From Tubiluchus corallicola (lineage: Eukaryota > Priapulida > Priapulimorpha > Priapulimorphida > Tubiluchidae): 64,000 nt of DNA. The stretch is taken from contig JAQGDQ010000330.1 of NCBI GenBank assembly GCA_030141605.1, positions 192,501 to 256,500 on the forward strand. Direction: 5' to 3'. Below are positions 1 to 11,544 of this stretch, piece after piece. Within the stretch, counting starts at the first letter, position 1; every line of letters starts with the position of its first letter. The translations under genes were made by a program, and so were the position numbers. The notes under the pieces are model-generated. The model saw only the letters and a program-made list of their open reading frames with translations. It did not search any database and was not told where the DNA came from.

Positions 1-170
1 TACAGTTTATTGTTATTAATATTATTATTATTATTAGTATTGTTGTTGTTGTTGTTGTTGTCGTCGTCGTCGTCGTCGTCGTCGTAGTCGTTGTTGTTGT
101 TGGTGCTGATGTTGCTTTTGCTGCTGTTGCTATTGTTGCTGTTGCTGCTGTTGCTGTTGTTCTTGCACGC
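1..170. repeat. Compound trinucleotide microsatellite
   Basis: Runs of ATT, GTT, GTC and TGC/TGT triplets follow one another with interruptions. No reading frame of interest. The array touches the window edge and may extend beyond it. Confidence 0.9.
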
Positions 171-955
171 ATATATTTGTTTCATATAAGAAAATATAAC
201 GGATGTGGCATTACATTTGAGTAACATTATTAACTGCACTTTGTTCAATACATCTGCGGCTAATAATTAATTTAGCCATGATTATGTAAAATATCAAGTT
301 ACAAATCCGGTTTTTTCTTGCCGCGCCTGTTGATGCACCTTTAGGAAGCGAAAAAGTTCTTGAACTCATTTCAGATGGCAGTCGTGCTAGCTAACTAGAC
401 GCGCGCAAAAATCCGTGTTTCTGTGTGAAATTTTCTATGGATTATAGTCAATGGTTGCCCACACTGTAAATCAACACTAGGCGGAGGAGCTGTACAAGCC
501 AACAGCTAGATAACGGAGGAGGTCAAGTGACCCAACGGCCATGTGTAGAGGAGTAAACCTTCCAAATCAGGAGTGCAGCATGGTCACTGACTCCGGCAGC
601 TCCTGCAGCCAACCTGATGCCAAACGTATAGCTCCGCTTTCCTTTGGACTACACCGGGGAGGAAGAGAGGGGTTCCTGTTGTCTGGGCAACTCAGAATCT
701 CCATACACCTTGCCCAGGCGTACACCCTGGAGCAGCCACTTCCTCCAGTGGTTCAAGGATCGCACTGCTCATCCACAGTCGACGCTGCAGCTCCATCAAT
801 GTGATCAATAACTGACTCTCTTGGCGCACACTCCATTGTCTTCCGAGACAGAAGGATGCCAACAAAAAACAATAGTCAATGGTTATAACAAAAAAATCAA
901 TTTTTTAAGGAAAATGTTCTGCTTTCTCACAACAATTCCATGCGTTATTTTTCCT
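171..955. other. No recognisable gene; GC-richer block at 480-830
   Basis: An 87-codon open frame at 541-804 lies in a block that is visibly richer in G and C than its surroundings, followed by a segment reading gagacagaaggatgcc. The predicted peptide has no motif that I recognise. Loss of the block's base composition on both sides suggests an old inserted repeat rather than a gene, but I cannot name a family. Confidence 0.4.
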
Positions 956-959
956 TACA

Positions 960-1570
960 TCCTCAATGTGAAATGGGCCTTAAAGGGCAAGAAAAGAGTT
1001 GCTTGAAGTATTATCATGAAGTAGTATTTTCAGAAAAATGGCTTTAAAAAACTATGTTACTTCATAGCAATTTTATGCATATATTGTGCTCGAGTTAAAA
1101 GGAATTTTTGTTTGTTTTCATTTTAAATCTCTCACAATACTGTTCCGACAGCGCCATTACATGACGTCACTACGCCACGTAAATCAGGGGAAGAAAAGGC
1201 AATGTTAGATTATGACCCAAAAAACTTTCCGTGCAAATCTATATTACTTAGCATTTCACTTACCTCCTAGAATGACTCATGAAACTAGGAATGATAATTT
1301 AAAATGTTCGTGCGAATTGGTAAAATGTCGCTGGCTCACCCTCCCGGGTGCGCCACTTTCTATCCAAAAACGTATTTGTAATCTTATTTACAAGATGCAG
1401 TAATTAAAAATTTTATTCAGTTAGCGATAAGTTTTGTACAGCGTTACTGTCGACGCAAGCCTGTATGCAAAATACCAATATGTAAGTGGTATAAAATTTC
1501 AAGACGAATTTTTACATTTTTATGTGAGTGGACGGCTTTCTTGTACTTTAAGGGTCCCATAGCCCATATT
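960..1570 (-). mobile_element. Dispersed repeat family R2, copy 1
   Basis: Reverse-orientation copy of a roughly 600-bp element also seen at 15010-15665 and 36270-36960. Shared landmarks, read on the minus strand, are a TGACGTCATGTAATGGCGC block, a stretch ending in gaaaacaaacaaaaatt, and a segment resembling gtgagtggcgcaccctggag. No coding capacity is seen. Probably a non-autonomous transposable element of unknown class. Confidence 0.75.
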
Positions 1571-2000
1571 CTTGATTCTAAAATGGGCTTCTTAATCTAT
1601 TAGTTTTCTACAAATTACCTCGTCTCGTTGTAGCAACTGACTCAGCTGATTCACGATTGATTGGGCGATCAAGAACAGATTTAACTGACCAACATCCGGC
1701 TGTTTGCAAAGAGCTATGTGAGTCAGTCAGTGGGCTTGGTTATCATGCCACTTAGTAGATTTAATAAACTACGGAATTGGCAGAAGCCATTTCTTAAAAA
1801 GCGTTTTTGCTCACAGAGTGTCACGGCTGAAGTTGCTACCGTTTCTTGAACATCGAAGCCAATGTCGTTTAGCTTCTTGACTAATAATACTGACATTGCG
1901 TTATCACAGCTCTTGGGAAATTAAAATCGTATCTCAGCAATAGAATGTCAGAAGTACTTAAGCAAAAGACGAGCCACTTCTTAGAATACAACAGCCAAAC
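1571..2000. other. No gene seen
   Basis: AT-rich sequence without open frame, repeat or RNA signature that I can support. Confidence 0.5.
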
Positions 2001-2335
2001 ACAGCACTGTGCTGGGCTGTGAAGCAAACAGTACTACCCAGCACTGTACTGGGCTGTGAAGCAAACAGTACTACCCAGTACTGTACTGGGCTGTGAAGCA
2101 AACAGTACTACCCAGCACTGTACTGGGCTGTGAAGCAAACAGTACTACACAGCACTGTACTGGGCTGTGAAGCAAACAGTACTACACAGCACTGTACTGA
2201 GCTGTGAGACAAACAGTACTACTCAGCACTGTACTGGGTTGTGAAGCAAACAACACTACTCAGCACTGTACTGGGCTGTGAAGCAAACAGTACTACCCAG
2301 CACTGTACTGGGCTGTGAAGCAAACAGTATTACCC
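2001..2335. repeat. 37-bp tandem repeat, about nine copies
   Basis: The GGGCTGTGAAGCAAAC landmark recurs every 37 bases (2014, 2051, 2088 and on). Each unit contains CAGTACTACCCAG and CACTGTACTG, so it has internal dyad symmetry. Copies differ by single bases. Confidence 0.9.
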
Positions 2336-2897
2336 TCACGTGCTCTGGTTCCGTACAAGTATAAAGAAATAACTAAAGAAAAAAGACTTATTATATTGAA
2401 TATCATCGATAATATTGAGTGAAAATAGGGAGTGCTGCAGTTCCTCATACGCGAGACGCCGCTAACCTTTCCTCTGATGGCTAAATTTCAGCTTGCACTG
2501 TGCATATCTGTATGCAAAGAACTACACTTTCTTAGCCAACGTCAACCATGTACTGAAGCAATTCCCTTTTCTATGCTGGATGCAGGTTTATTTATATGAA
2601 GACTTTGGTTCAATTAAACATTATAATGTCACAGCAAACCCTCTTTCCAATTACACTGAAACACAGTAGATTGCAGAGGCTTAGCGCGGATTAACCAGCG
2701 GACAAACTGGTTGATAACTTAATCTAGCAAATCACTCCAGTAAATCAGATCATTTATTGGCTAAATTATTTATTGCTGTCAGCGCTGTAAGTCTGTGAAC
2801 GAGAATGGAAGCCAATAAAGTGACACAGCAAGTTGAAGTTGTTGACAATATGAAGGACCTTGGGCGATGCAAAAGAGCTGCGTTTGGCATTAAATAA
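2336..2897. other. No gene seen
   Basis: Ordinary AT-rich sequence. No coding, RNA or repeat feature could be supported. Confidence 0.5.
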
Positions 2898-2900
2898 CAT

Positions 2901-2947
<47 letters not shown>

Positions 2948-2988
2948 TTCATTCATTCATTCATTCATTCATTCATTCATTCATTCAT

Positions 2989-3019
<31 letters not shown>

Positions 3020-3750
3020 TTGAACCATTATGGAAACAAATAACAAAAGCAAAAACGACTTAAAAACATTGTACATCTGAACAAAGAAACCACATATAAG
3101 TGGTACAATGGTTCAAGCACAAAAACGCATACAACAGAGCAACATACATACATATTATAAACTTAATAATACATATGTATAACAGTTACTCAGTCAATCA
3201 GACTTGCACTGAATTATCTATTATCAAAGATTTTGTGGACCAATCTAGCATTAATTTTAGCAGCTTCTACATCTTGTGATGCATTTAAAAACACGAACTG
3301 CAAATTGAGAAACATATAATGAAAGTTACGACAAAAATCAGAAAAGATACCAAAACATTCCTCTCTTACATGTACAGTGGACATTCAGCAAATACATGCA
3401 ATTCTTCCTCTACTTTGTTCAAATAGCAATTTTTACATATTTGTTGTTCTACGGGTATTTTTTCGGCTTATGCCATTTTTTTCATTCGATTTCAATTGCT
3501 AATTTATGAGCACAAATACGAAATCTCGTTAAGTTAGTTTTGGAATATCGATCAACAAATAAATTTCTATTTTATAAGAATTTTTAAAAAGTTTATACGT
3601 TCTAAGATTATTCCTATTTTGATTCGGTGCAGCCCGGTTCTCTGCTGCTAACAGAGATTCAAGTTTATCATTGATGGCTTTGATAAATTTCTTTTTATTA
3701 AATGCACCTTGGTGCTCCCAGACATGTCCAAAACCGAAATCAAACAAAAC
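2898..3750 (-). mobile_element. CR1-like LINE 3' end with (AAAT)n tail
   Basis: On the minus strand, 3747 to about 3400 encodes the C-terminal region of a LINE ORF2 with several breaks. An open stretch including FGFGHVWEHQGAF and RTYKLFKNSYKIE is followed, in a shifted frame, by a Cys-rich piece of the type CKxCxLNxVEEELHVFAECP that is common after the reverse transcriptase in such elements. The element then ends in an (AAAT)/(AATG) microsatellite at 2898-3021, which is the usual kind of 3' tail for CR1/L2 LINEs. 5'-truncated and dead. Confidence 0.75.
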
Positions 3751-3764
3751 AATTGTAATAAGCG

Positions 3765-4554
3765 AAGCTCACGAATGTGCATTAATACGCAATAATCTAA
3801 GCGACGACTGTGACATTCAACACCAGACTAGCCTGCGGATTGTCCCTTTAATAAGAAAATTTCCTATGTGTTCAGATGATGTTAAAATGATGCTATTTAA
3901 GAGTTACTGCTGCAACGTTTACTGTATGTCTTTATGGACTAATAGATACTAATAATACTAATAGGAGTTTACTGCGTATTGCATACAACAATGGTATCAG
4001 AAAATTGTTTCGCTTATAGTACGATTGCAGTGCTTCTCGCATGTGTGTAAAACAATTATATATATAATTTTTCTTTTTTGTTTCATAATGGAAGTTTCAT
4101 AAACACTGCTTATAGAAAAATATTCGATTTTAGACAAAATGAAAGCGTCAAATTGTTAATGTATTTTTGTGGCACAATGCCTGCGAATTGTTTAATAGAT
4201 AGTCGAAAATAAACTTTGTGAGAAAAATTGTAAACTCTTGCACATTGAGAATTCCAAAGCTATGCTATTATGTAAATAACAGTGGGGTAAATTTAAGATT
4301 TAAATATGGTTGTACTGTAGATCTAACGAAAATGTAAAATTAAAGGTTAAGAACTCATTTAAAGATTATGTTTTAAGATATCTATTATAGCTCCTTACAA
4401 CACTGTATAATGTAATATAATTACAAGGGAACTACAATGTGTGGTTATTATAAAGTTGAATGTCTGTAGATATGTTACTTTACTAATATCGCATTACCTA
4501 TTTTACTAACATCTTTATCTTTGTAAACTGTATATTTTTATACGAAATAAACTC
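3765..4554 (+). mobile_element. CR1-like LINE 3' end, RT C-terminus plus 3'UTR
   Basis: Codes for a relic ending SDDVKMMLFKSYCCNVY then SLWTNRY at 3952, homologous to the end of the LINE at 33130-34150 (DVKQRLFKSYCSSFYCSYLW). A roughly 600-bp AT-rich 3'UTR follows and runs into the (TAA)n array at 4555. 5'-truncated, and head to head with the minus-strand LINE that ends near 3750. Confidence 0.75.
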
Positions 4555-4648
<94 letters not shown>

Positions 4649-4677
4649 GAATAATAATAATAATAATAATAATAGTA

Positions 4678-4768
<91 letters not shown>
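4555..4768. repeat. (TAA)n microsatellite, LINE tail
   Basis: About 70 TAA units with rare interruptions. It begins directly at the 3' end of the LINE relic, after aaataaactcg, so it probably grew from the LINE tail. Confidence 0.9.
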
Positions 4769-4849
4769 GTAATCTAACTACCTTTAAATTACGGTTTTAC
4801 TTTACTTTTCACTGTAAAATATGATAACAGTGATTTGTTTTTGCCACTT

Positions 4850-5640
4850 GGTATACTTAGTTTGGATATTATTGTCTTGCTGCCAAATTTGACATAGTTA
4901 CTATTTTGAGTGAGATTTTTAAACATATTCATGTTTGTTTCGTTTACTAAAAGCATAACTTGGTCCATTTTTCCTTGTTCCTAATAAACTTTATTGCAAT
5001 TAATGTTAACGAGGATGGTGTTGTGGTCACTATGAACACACTGGGTTTCACTTTCATGTTTCTTTAAGTAATAAGATCCATGGATTTTTTTCCTCATCAA
5101 TTAACATATAATCAACTGCATTCACATCTTCTTCATTCATTATCAAATAATCAGTCACCGATTGTTGCTTCCATTGAACCCTTGTCCACAATCCTATACA
5201 ATTTCCAAGACTATTTAATAAGACTAACTTTTCCTTTTTTTTATGAACTTATCAGCTTTTTACCTGCTATTGACACTTCTGTTGTATTTCCTTTGATCAC
5301 TTCACCAACTTTAGCATTAAAAATCTCCGATTAACAAAATTTTCTCATTTTCGATTTTAGCTTTTTTAACTTGGTCTTGTATTTTTTCATACATTGTTTC
5401 TAGATTGTTAACACTGGTTCTCGCTTCTTGTGAAGCATATATTACACCAATACGAATTTTAATTTTAATATTGTTAATTAGAACCCACAGTGATTATCCA
5501 GCGTCAGTTTGGGAATCGACACAAACTGTAACATTAATTAACTCATCGAGAATCGCTAGCATTATACCCCCATCTTTATTTTGTTCTCTATTATTGTAAA
5601 AGTATGATAACCACGTAGTTCAATAGCTTCATTGTTTAGT
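4850..5640 (-). mobile_element. LINE endonuclease-domain fragment
   Basis: On the minus strand an open stretch reads IRIGVIYASQEARTSV, then EKILLIGDFNAKVGEV, the conserved core of apurinic-type LINE endonucleases (GDFNA motif), then after stops and frameshifts TDYLIMNEEDVNAVDYM. Only the endonuclease part is present and it is broken by several stops. Which LINE clade it belongs to cannot be told from this piece. Confidence 0.8.
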
Positions 5641-5679
5641 AGATGAGTTTCAGCTACTACTATTAAAACAGTTTTTCTA

Positions 5680-5950
5680 CTATGTATATATATATCTGTA
5701 TATGTATATATAGTAATGTGTGTTAGTTTGTTATGTCTGAGCTTGCCCGCAGTTAATAAAGTTGTGTATATATATATATATATATATTGTTGTAAATATG
5801 TGTGGGGGGATGCGTGCGTGCGTGCGTGTGTGTGTGTGTGTGTGTATTCTTGTAATTTTATTTCGTTGTGTTTTATTTCATTTTAGTACTGTATTTGCTT
5901 TATATGGTTTTAGTTGCCGAAATAAAAATTTGAATTGAATTGAATTTAAA
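5680..5950. repeat. (TA)n and (CGTG/GT)n microsatellites and a (GAATT)n tail
   Basis: A short R1-like piece (gttagtttgttatgtc, then agcttgcccgcagttaataaag) at about 5720-5765 is followed by TA repeats at 5768-5789 and CGTG/GT repeats at 5812-5846. A GAATT pentanucleotide run at 5926-5947, after an AATAAA, looks like a LINE 3' tail. A similar tail-like run of TCTTGAA lies at 6108-6140. Confidence 0.6.
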
Positions 5951-6279
5951 GCCCCCCAACACAAATCATTTAAGTGGGTAGCTAATCATTTTTTCAAAAT
6001 TTGCTTCTTATTAGGGTAACTTACTGTTCGTTAGCCACTGAATTCAATTGTAAAATTTTTGTTTCTTTTAATGTATGTATTATATTGGTGTTGACGTGAA
6101 ATAAACAATCTTGAATCTTGAAAAGCTTGAAATCTTGAAATTCCTAAGTGCAAGTATCGAGACATTGAAATCTATTCAAATAAAACTGAACTATGAATAA
6201 AAGTGATGAGTATAATTTATGTGTGGTTGTTTGACCCATGAAATATGCCATATCGTCTCTAAATTAAACCGTAATTAAA

Positions 6280-6800
6280 TAATGGTTTAAAAACTTATTT
6301 AACCGCGGGCAAGCTCAGCTAGTGATGACATAACAAACTAACATAATTTTCAACGTCACAAATATTCCATGAGCGTGTTGCACGTATTTGCGAAAGCGAA
6401 AATTGAAGTACAGTGCTACTGTACAACATTTAGTGTGAAATATAAAACTCGGCACATTTTATTTTTAAAATTCAAATTTCAAGTTTACCACTGTGCTCAC
6501 GCATGAACTTTCGAACGTGAGCACTACGTCACAAGTGAACACCACTCGACTAAGCGGTACAGCACCTGTCTTTTGTACAGCGCGTTTTCGAGATGCAGGC
6601 ACTAGTGCCCATCTAATTAGTGAATTGTGAAATGCATGTAACAGCGAAATGTTAGCCGTGCGAACGCGAAGTTAGATTTCTGTGGCAATAATTCTTTCAC
6701 GTAAGTCGTTCCTGAAAAAATAGTATGTTCCTTTTCAGTTATTTAGAGACATGGTTTAAGATTTTGTTAATTTAATTAATTTAACTGTAACTTCGAGAGT
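6280..6800 (-). mobile_element. Dispersed repeat family R1, copy 1
   Basis: Reverse copy of the element at 13725-14768 and 28888-29505. Landmarks on the minus strand are gtttgtTatgtcatc, an AAATTTGAATTTT block, a GCTCATGcGTGAGCAC-type segment and the start region with ctttcacgtaag. No open frame. Class unknown. Confidence 0.7.
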
Positions 6801-7214
6801 CTCTGGGTACTGATTCGTTGACAAGTAACAGTCAGCTTTTTGTTGTAATTACTATGTATACATTAATTAGAATGTCTGAAAGCAACTGTTTGCACAAATT
6901 CGAGCAAAAACATGTGGTGGATTCATGGACACTCGGAGGGCAATTACAACCAAAATAGCCCACGAAAGCAAAGCATGTGGAAAACGATATCACACCCAAC
7001 AACTAACCGCTCTCTTTGCTAAAAGCACCTTCATTTTGTTCCAGCGAGAAGGCCGCTTGCTTATGCCATTGCAACCTATTTCTGTAAAATACACTATTCT
7101 AGGGTGACTAGACACACACTTCTTATGTTATCTGCCATATTGAATAACTCGGAAGCTTTCTAGCTGTTAATTTGAGCTAAGCGCTGGTATATGCGAGGCA
7201 CAGCTACCTTCAGG
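6801..7214. other. No gene seen
   Basis: A 60-codon frame at 6925-7107 shows no motif or splice context. Nothing else is supported. Confidence 0.45.
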
Positions 7215-7295
7215 GTTGCACGGTGTACGGTGTACCACAGGGCGTGACTTTGGCGCCGTTATTGTTTGCGATTTACATAAAGGCAATTTGAGATT
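7215..7295 (+). mobile_element. Fossil LINE reverse-transcriptase motif
   Basis: Bases 7223-7292 translate to VYGVPQGVTLAPLLFAIYIK, which matches the GVPQGSVLGPLLFxIYIND motif of Jockey/CR1-type reverse transcriptases. Stops close the frame on both sides, so this is a very short remnant. Confidence 0.65.
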
Positions 7296-7992
7296 GCTTT
7301 CTACTTTTCAGCAAATTGAAAACATTGAATTGCTCATATTGCTCTGACAGCCAAGTCGAGCTCTGCCCACAAACCAAGTTGATAGATCTTTTGCTATTGT
7401 GCATTAATTTAATTACTTGTCTGTCAAATTAGATTACATTCAAGTTTACGCGTCGATTTTCGTCGTTTCATTTTTCTTCATAATTAACATTCGGCCATCT
7501 TGAAAACATGTCAAAGCAAAAGAAACCACGTGACCGTAAATGAAGAGACGAGAGGTCCGTGTTATGAATGCCACTTTAACAGGCTAATGCTAAAATCAAT
7601 ACCCGCTTCGATTTCAATAGAGACGCTGTCGTTTAGATTCATATAAATTCTCAAGAACTTGTTAGACTCGTAAAAAGGGATTTAAAACTGCTTTGGTCGT
7701 GTGAGACGACAAGTCTGTTTGTAAGCATGTATAGGCAAAGCGAATCTGCTGTTTTCTGGTAAGGCTGTACTGCCTGGAATCTTTGCTACGTTTCTTAGAA
7801 AAGCAACCAGTGTCTTTAGATGATGTTGACCAGTGGCTTGCTTCGTCTGTTTACTGTTTAGCAGGACAATTCTTCAAGCGAGATACAAGAACAATCGTGT
7901 CTTATTTCGTGACAGAGCTGCTTATGGAATGTAACACAACTGTACTCACTAAATTACGTCTGTAGTTTCCCAAATTCAAAAATGCGTCGAGG
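7296..7992. other. No gene seen
   Basis: A 60-codon frame at 7783-7965 has no recognisable motif. No RNA gene or repeat was identified. Confidence 0.45.
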
Positions 7993-8570
7993 TTAAAGAA
8001 AGGTCAAGCCTTGTGGGAGTTAAACTCAGTTCTGTGACTTCAAAAATGTTAGTATTCAGTAATAAAAGTGTGGTAAGCGCCTCGTGTAATTAGTAAAATC
8101 ACTTTCAAGTCGCGATCATTTCACGTTTGACCGCTTCCATTTGAATACCCATTTTTCCACCAATGACGTCATTTTGAATGCTCATTTTTCCACCAATGAC
8201 TTTGTTATTCGGCATAAGAATAGCAACCCACTGTCAATTTTCGTCTAAAGTAGAACAAGTTTTTAGAAAAATATATAGCTAATTGTGTGATATTTTGCAT
8301 GAAAATTATGTCTGAATTAGTTCAAGCAGTGCGCGCTTACGAAAAGTCACGAAGTCCACCAGTAACGTTTTAAGTAAATGGCGATAACCACCGTGCGCAG
8401 CAGTAGTAGTGTAATTCCCTCACAGTAGTAGCATAGATAAACTTTATACTTTGTAGACAAAGCTTTTATTGCTTTTTGCAAAGCTCTTTTTCATAGTTTT
8501 CCAAGTTTTAGTAATCATAGTAAAGTAAACCCAATATGCTAAGTGTAATCTTTTCCTTTAATTTTAACTT
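7993..8570 (+). mobile_element. Dispersed repeat family R3, copy 1
   Basis: Shares with 31225-31760 and 49958-50520 a block ccaccaatgacgtcatt, an atatagctaattgtgtgat block, gaattagttcaagcagtgcg, cacgaagtccacca and an end around caatatgctaagtg. In this copy the CCAATGACGTCATT-like segment is partly duplicated (8161-8200). Non-coding, class unknown. Confidence 0.75.
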
Positions 8571-8985
8571 CAACTTCAAGATACAAGTCACCTTTACACA
8601 GCTATAAACACAAAAAATATTTATGCGTTTTTCATTCAAAATAAATGCAAAACAATAAAATGTAATCAACGTGACTCGAAATTTAGAAATATTTCAAATG
8701 AGTTTGACTTTAGTATAATAAGAAGCCAATTAACTAAACATTTAAAATGAGATGCTTAAATTCTTCCGATGACCGCGGAGATTTAGAAAAAAGGGAACTG
8801 GAAAGACAGAGAGAAGGAACGCAGGAAAAATATGGAAAAGAATAAAAAAAGAGCAAAGAAACAGATTTTTAAATGCACGTTCGCGTATATGAATGTACAT
8901 AGCAGGAAGTGAACCGAACGAGCGAACGAACAAAGGAATGAATGAATAAGTAAATAACGGAGTAAATGAGCGAACGAACGAACGA
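8571..8985. other. No gene seen; AT-rich leading into degenerate tetranucleotides
   Basis: AT-rich sequence, with short purine runs at 8770-8870. No coding or RNA evidence. Confidence 0.45.
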
Positions 8986-9490
8986 ACGATTGACTAAATG
9001 AATGAATGAACGAACGAATGCATAAATGGATTGATGGATGGGTGGATTGATAAATAAAAGAATAAATGAAAAAATGAATGAAAGAACGAACGAACGAACA
9101 AACGAGCGCAGGTACGAAGGAACGAACGAACGAATGAACGATTGACTAAATGAATGAATGAACGAACGAATGCATAAATGGATTGATGGATGGGTGGATT
9201 GATAAATAAAAGAATAAACGAAAAAATGAATGAAAGAACGAGCGAACGAACAAACGAGCGCAGGTACGAAGGAACGAACGAACGAATGAACGATTGACTA
9301 AATGAATGAATGAACGAACGAATGCATAAATGGATTGATGGATGGGTGGATTGATAAATAAAAGAATAAATGAAGAAATGAATGAACGAACGAACGAACA
9401 AACGAGCGAAGGTACGAAGGAACCAACGAACGAACGAACAAATGAACGAATAGACAGTTTGAGAGGCCGACGAATAAATGAACGAACGAC
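8930..9490. repeat. Degenerate GAAC/GAAT array with 152-bp higher-order unit
   Basis: Tetranucleotides of the form GAAC, GAAT and GGAT make up the whole stretch. A longer unit marked by cgattgactaaatgaatg recurs at 8988, 9139 and 9291, a spacing of 151-152 bases, so there are about three higher-order copies. Long minus-strand frames here are an effect of the repeat. Confidence 0.88.
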
Positions 9491-9741
9491 CAAAAAGTGA
9501 GAAAAGCCAGATCTGATTACTCCTAGATCCTTGGAAATGATTTCTTAATGAAAGTTGACATTTAAATGAAAACAGTTGAATGATAGGAATGCAAGCACAT
9601 TAGAGGAAAGCTAACAGCTCAGTAATGAAATATATCATGTATCAGTAAATTGTTTACAAACTGTATGTAAAGTCGTGCAACTGAAAATAAACTTTCCTTA
9701 CCAGGAGAGTTATGACACACCACTCTTTCTTGCTTCCCCAG

Positions 9742-9746
<5 letters not shown>

Positions 9747-9831
<85 letters not shown>

Positions 9832-10195
9832 CCCTTCTCTCTCTCTCTCTCTCTTTCTCTCTTCCCCCTTCTCTCTCTCTCTCTCTTTCTCTCCTTCTTC
9901 CCCCTTCTCTCTCTCTCTCTCTCTTTCTCTTCCCCTTCTCTCTCTCTCTTTCACTCTCTCTATTCCTCGCTCTTTTCCTTTCTCCCCGTCCACTCTCTCT
10001 ATCTCTTTCTTAATCTGCCTGCTCCTCTTTCTCTTTCTTTTAGTTCTAATTCCGTTTTCATTGAATCCTGATTTTCTCTCTCGTTCTGCTTCTTTTCTTG
10101 CTTCTCTCCTCTCTCTCTCTCCCTCTCTCTCTCTGTATCTCTCTCTCTCTCTGTATCTCTTTCTCTCCCCCTCTCTCCCTTTCTATCCTCTATCC
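9747..10195. repeat. (CT)n microsatellite, imperfect 3' half
   Basis: A pure CT run to about 9827 is followed by CT blocks broken by TTCCCCCTT and similar pyrimidine interruptions. One strand is almost all pyrimidine for about 450 bases. Confidence 0.95.
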
Positions 10196-10689
10196 TTCCT
10201 ATCCCCTTCCTCATTCTCGAGCCTAATCTATCTCTTCCAAACCCTGACGTTAGATTTTTCACCTCTTGCGCTTTAAGATTATTCTGACAGAAATAGTCAC
10301 TGGGTTCCCCGACAAAATAAGACAAAGTTGTAAAAGCACTCAGCAGTCGTGCTCCTTGGAGCATCACACGAGCTTTGAGCATTAATTTATCTACAAGCAC
10401 GTCGTTACTAACACAAAACCTCTAAGGACTAAAGTCAGTGACTTGTTAGACGAAAAGAGAGATGATTTATGGTCCAATGAACAAAACACAGGCGCCAACT
10501 CTTACAGCAAAATAAGACAAATGTTCTCGCTCCAGAAATGCTCTTCATAGTAAGGCTATAATTTTCACTGTTTATTTTCTGCTGATCAAATTCATCATTT
10601 TTGCAGGAGAGCAATTTGCAAGAGGTAATATACCAGAAAGGCAATTTTTCCAACCACCGTGCAGCTATTTTGCATTTCACTGAGTTGTG
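10196..10689. other. No gene seen
   Basis: Two minus-strand frames (near 10340 and 10435-10680) have no motif and no splice support. Left unassigned. Confidence 0.4.
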
Positions 10690-10945
10690 TTAACCGTTAC
10701 GTTCAAACAAACGAATTTTCATGTCGGCAAGTTACTGCAAACTCCGATAGTTGCTGCGAGTCGAGTTACTGTCTAGTGTGAACGCCTAGGTGAGTTACTC
10801 TTCACTCTTCTCGCAGGGAAGAGAGAACGGATTGTTAGCTCGTGCTTACATTTAGAGAGTAACTCGCAGCAAGCTTTACTTTCTAGTCTGAACACATTTG
10901 CGAGTTACTTGACGAATTAACTTGGCTAGTCTGAACTCGCCGTTA
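10690..10945 (+). mobile_element. Dispersed repeat family R4, copy 1
   Basis: Related to 44980-45345. Both copies contain repeated GCGAGTTAC words in both orientations, a gagagtaactcgc segment and a tagtctgaac end. The inverted GAGTTAC/GTAACTC words suggest a fold-back or MITE-like element. Confidence 0.6.
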
Positions 10946-11141
10946 TACTACAAATGTTAACATTCCAGGATGAAATAAAAATCTAATGTTGACAATCGTG
11001 ACATTGAAGAAAACCGTTCATTTTGCAGAAATTTTCATATTTTGTGAGAAATTTTTTGGATTTTCTCACAAAAGCATTCATGTTGTTTAATAAAATCATA
11101 GAAATTTGCAGGGCGAGTCAAGACTTTACGACGCCCTAGCT

Positions 11142-11536
11142 CAGGGGTGTGCAAACTGCGGTCCGCGAAGAGGTTTGTCAACGTAATGAAAGTGCGGCCC
11201 TAGCGATCCAGCTGAAGTCTGCACCAATATCGCACAGATAGTGCGGGTAGTTTTTTCGTCTAGATAGGATGGCATTAACCCTTACACAAGACCGTTGTCA
11301 CTTAATGTTACTGTCGGACATGACGAAATATATAGTTTTTAATATGAATTTTAATAACTTCTAAAATAGTTTCTTGAGTGTAGTAGTGCAGTAGTAATGA
11401 TGTGCGCAAATCGGATGCAAAAAAATCGTTATTAGGTCCTACTGGACTTGGCTCCTTGATCAAACTGCATGTGGCCCACAGGAATTGCGGGAATGCTTAA
11501 TGTGGCCCGGCTAATCAGATAATTTGCACACCCCTG
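11142..11536. mobile_element. Non-autonomous hAT element with 8-bp TSD
   Basis: The element starts CAGGGGTGTGCAAA and ends TTTGCACACCCCTG: 14-bp perfect terminal inverted repeats of hAT type. It is flanked by the direct duplication CCCTAGCT at 11134-11141 and 11537-11544, the 8-bp length expected for hAT insertion. The start continues CTGCGGTCCGCG, the kind of sequence common at the ends of animal hAT elements. At 395 bp there is no transposase. Confidence 0.93.
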
Positions 11537-11544
11537 CCCTAGCT

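Noticed and set aside
541-804. 87-codon frame as a gene
   Set aside because: No motif, no splice context and a base composition block that looks like an inserted repeat.
8994-9493. 115-135-codon Ser/Phe/Arg-rich minus-strand frames
   Set aside because: They only read the degenerate GAAC/GAAT repeat.
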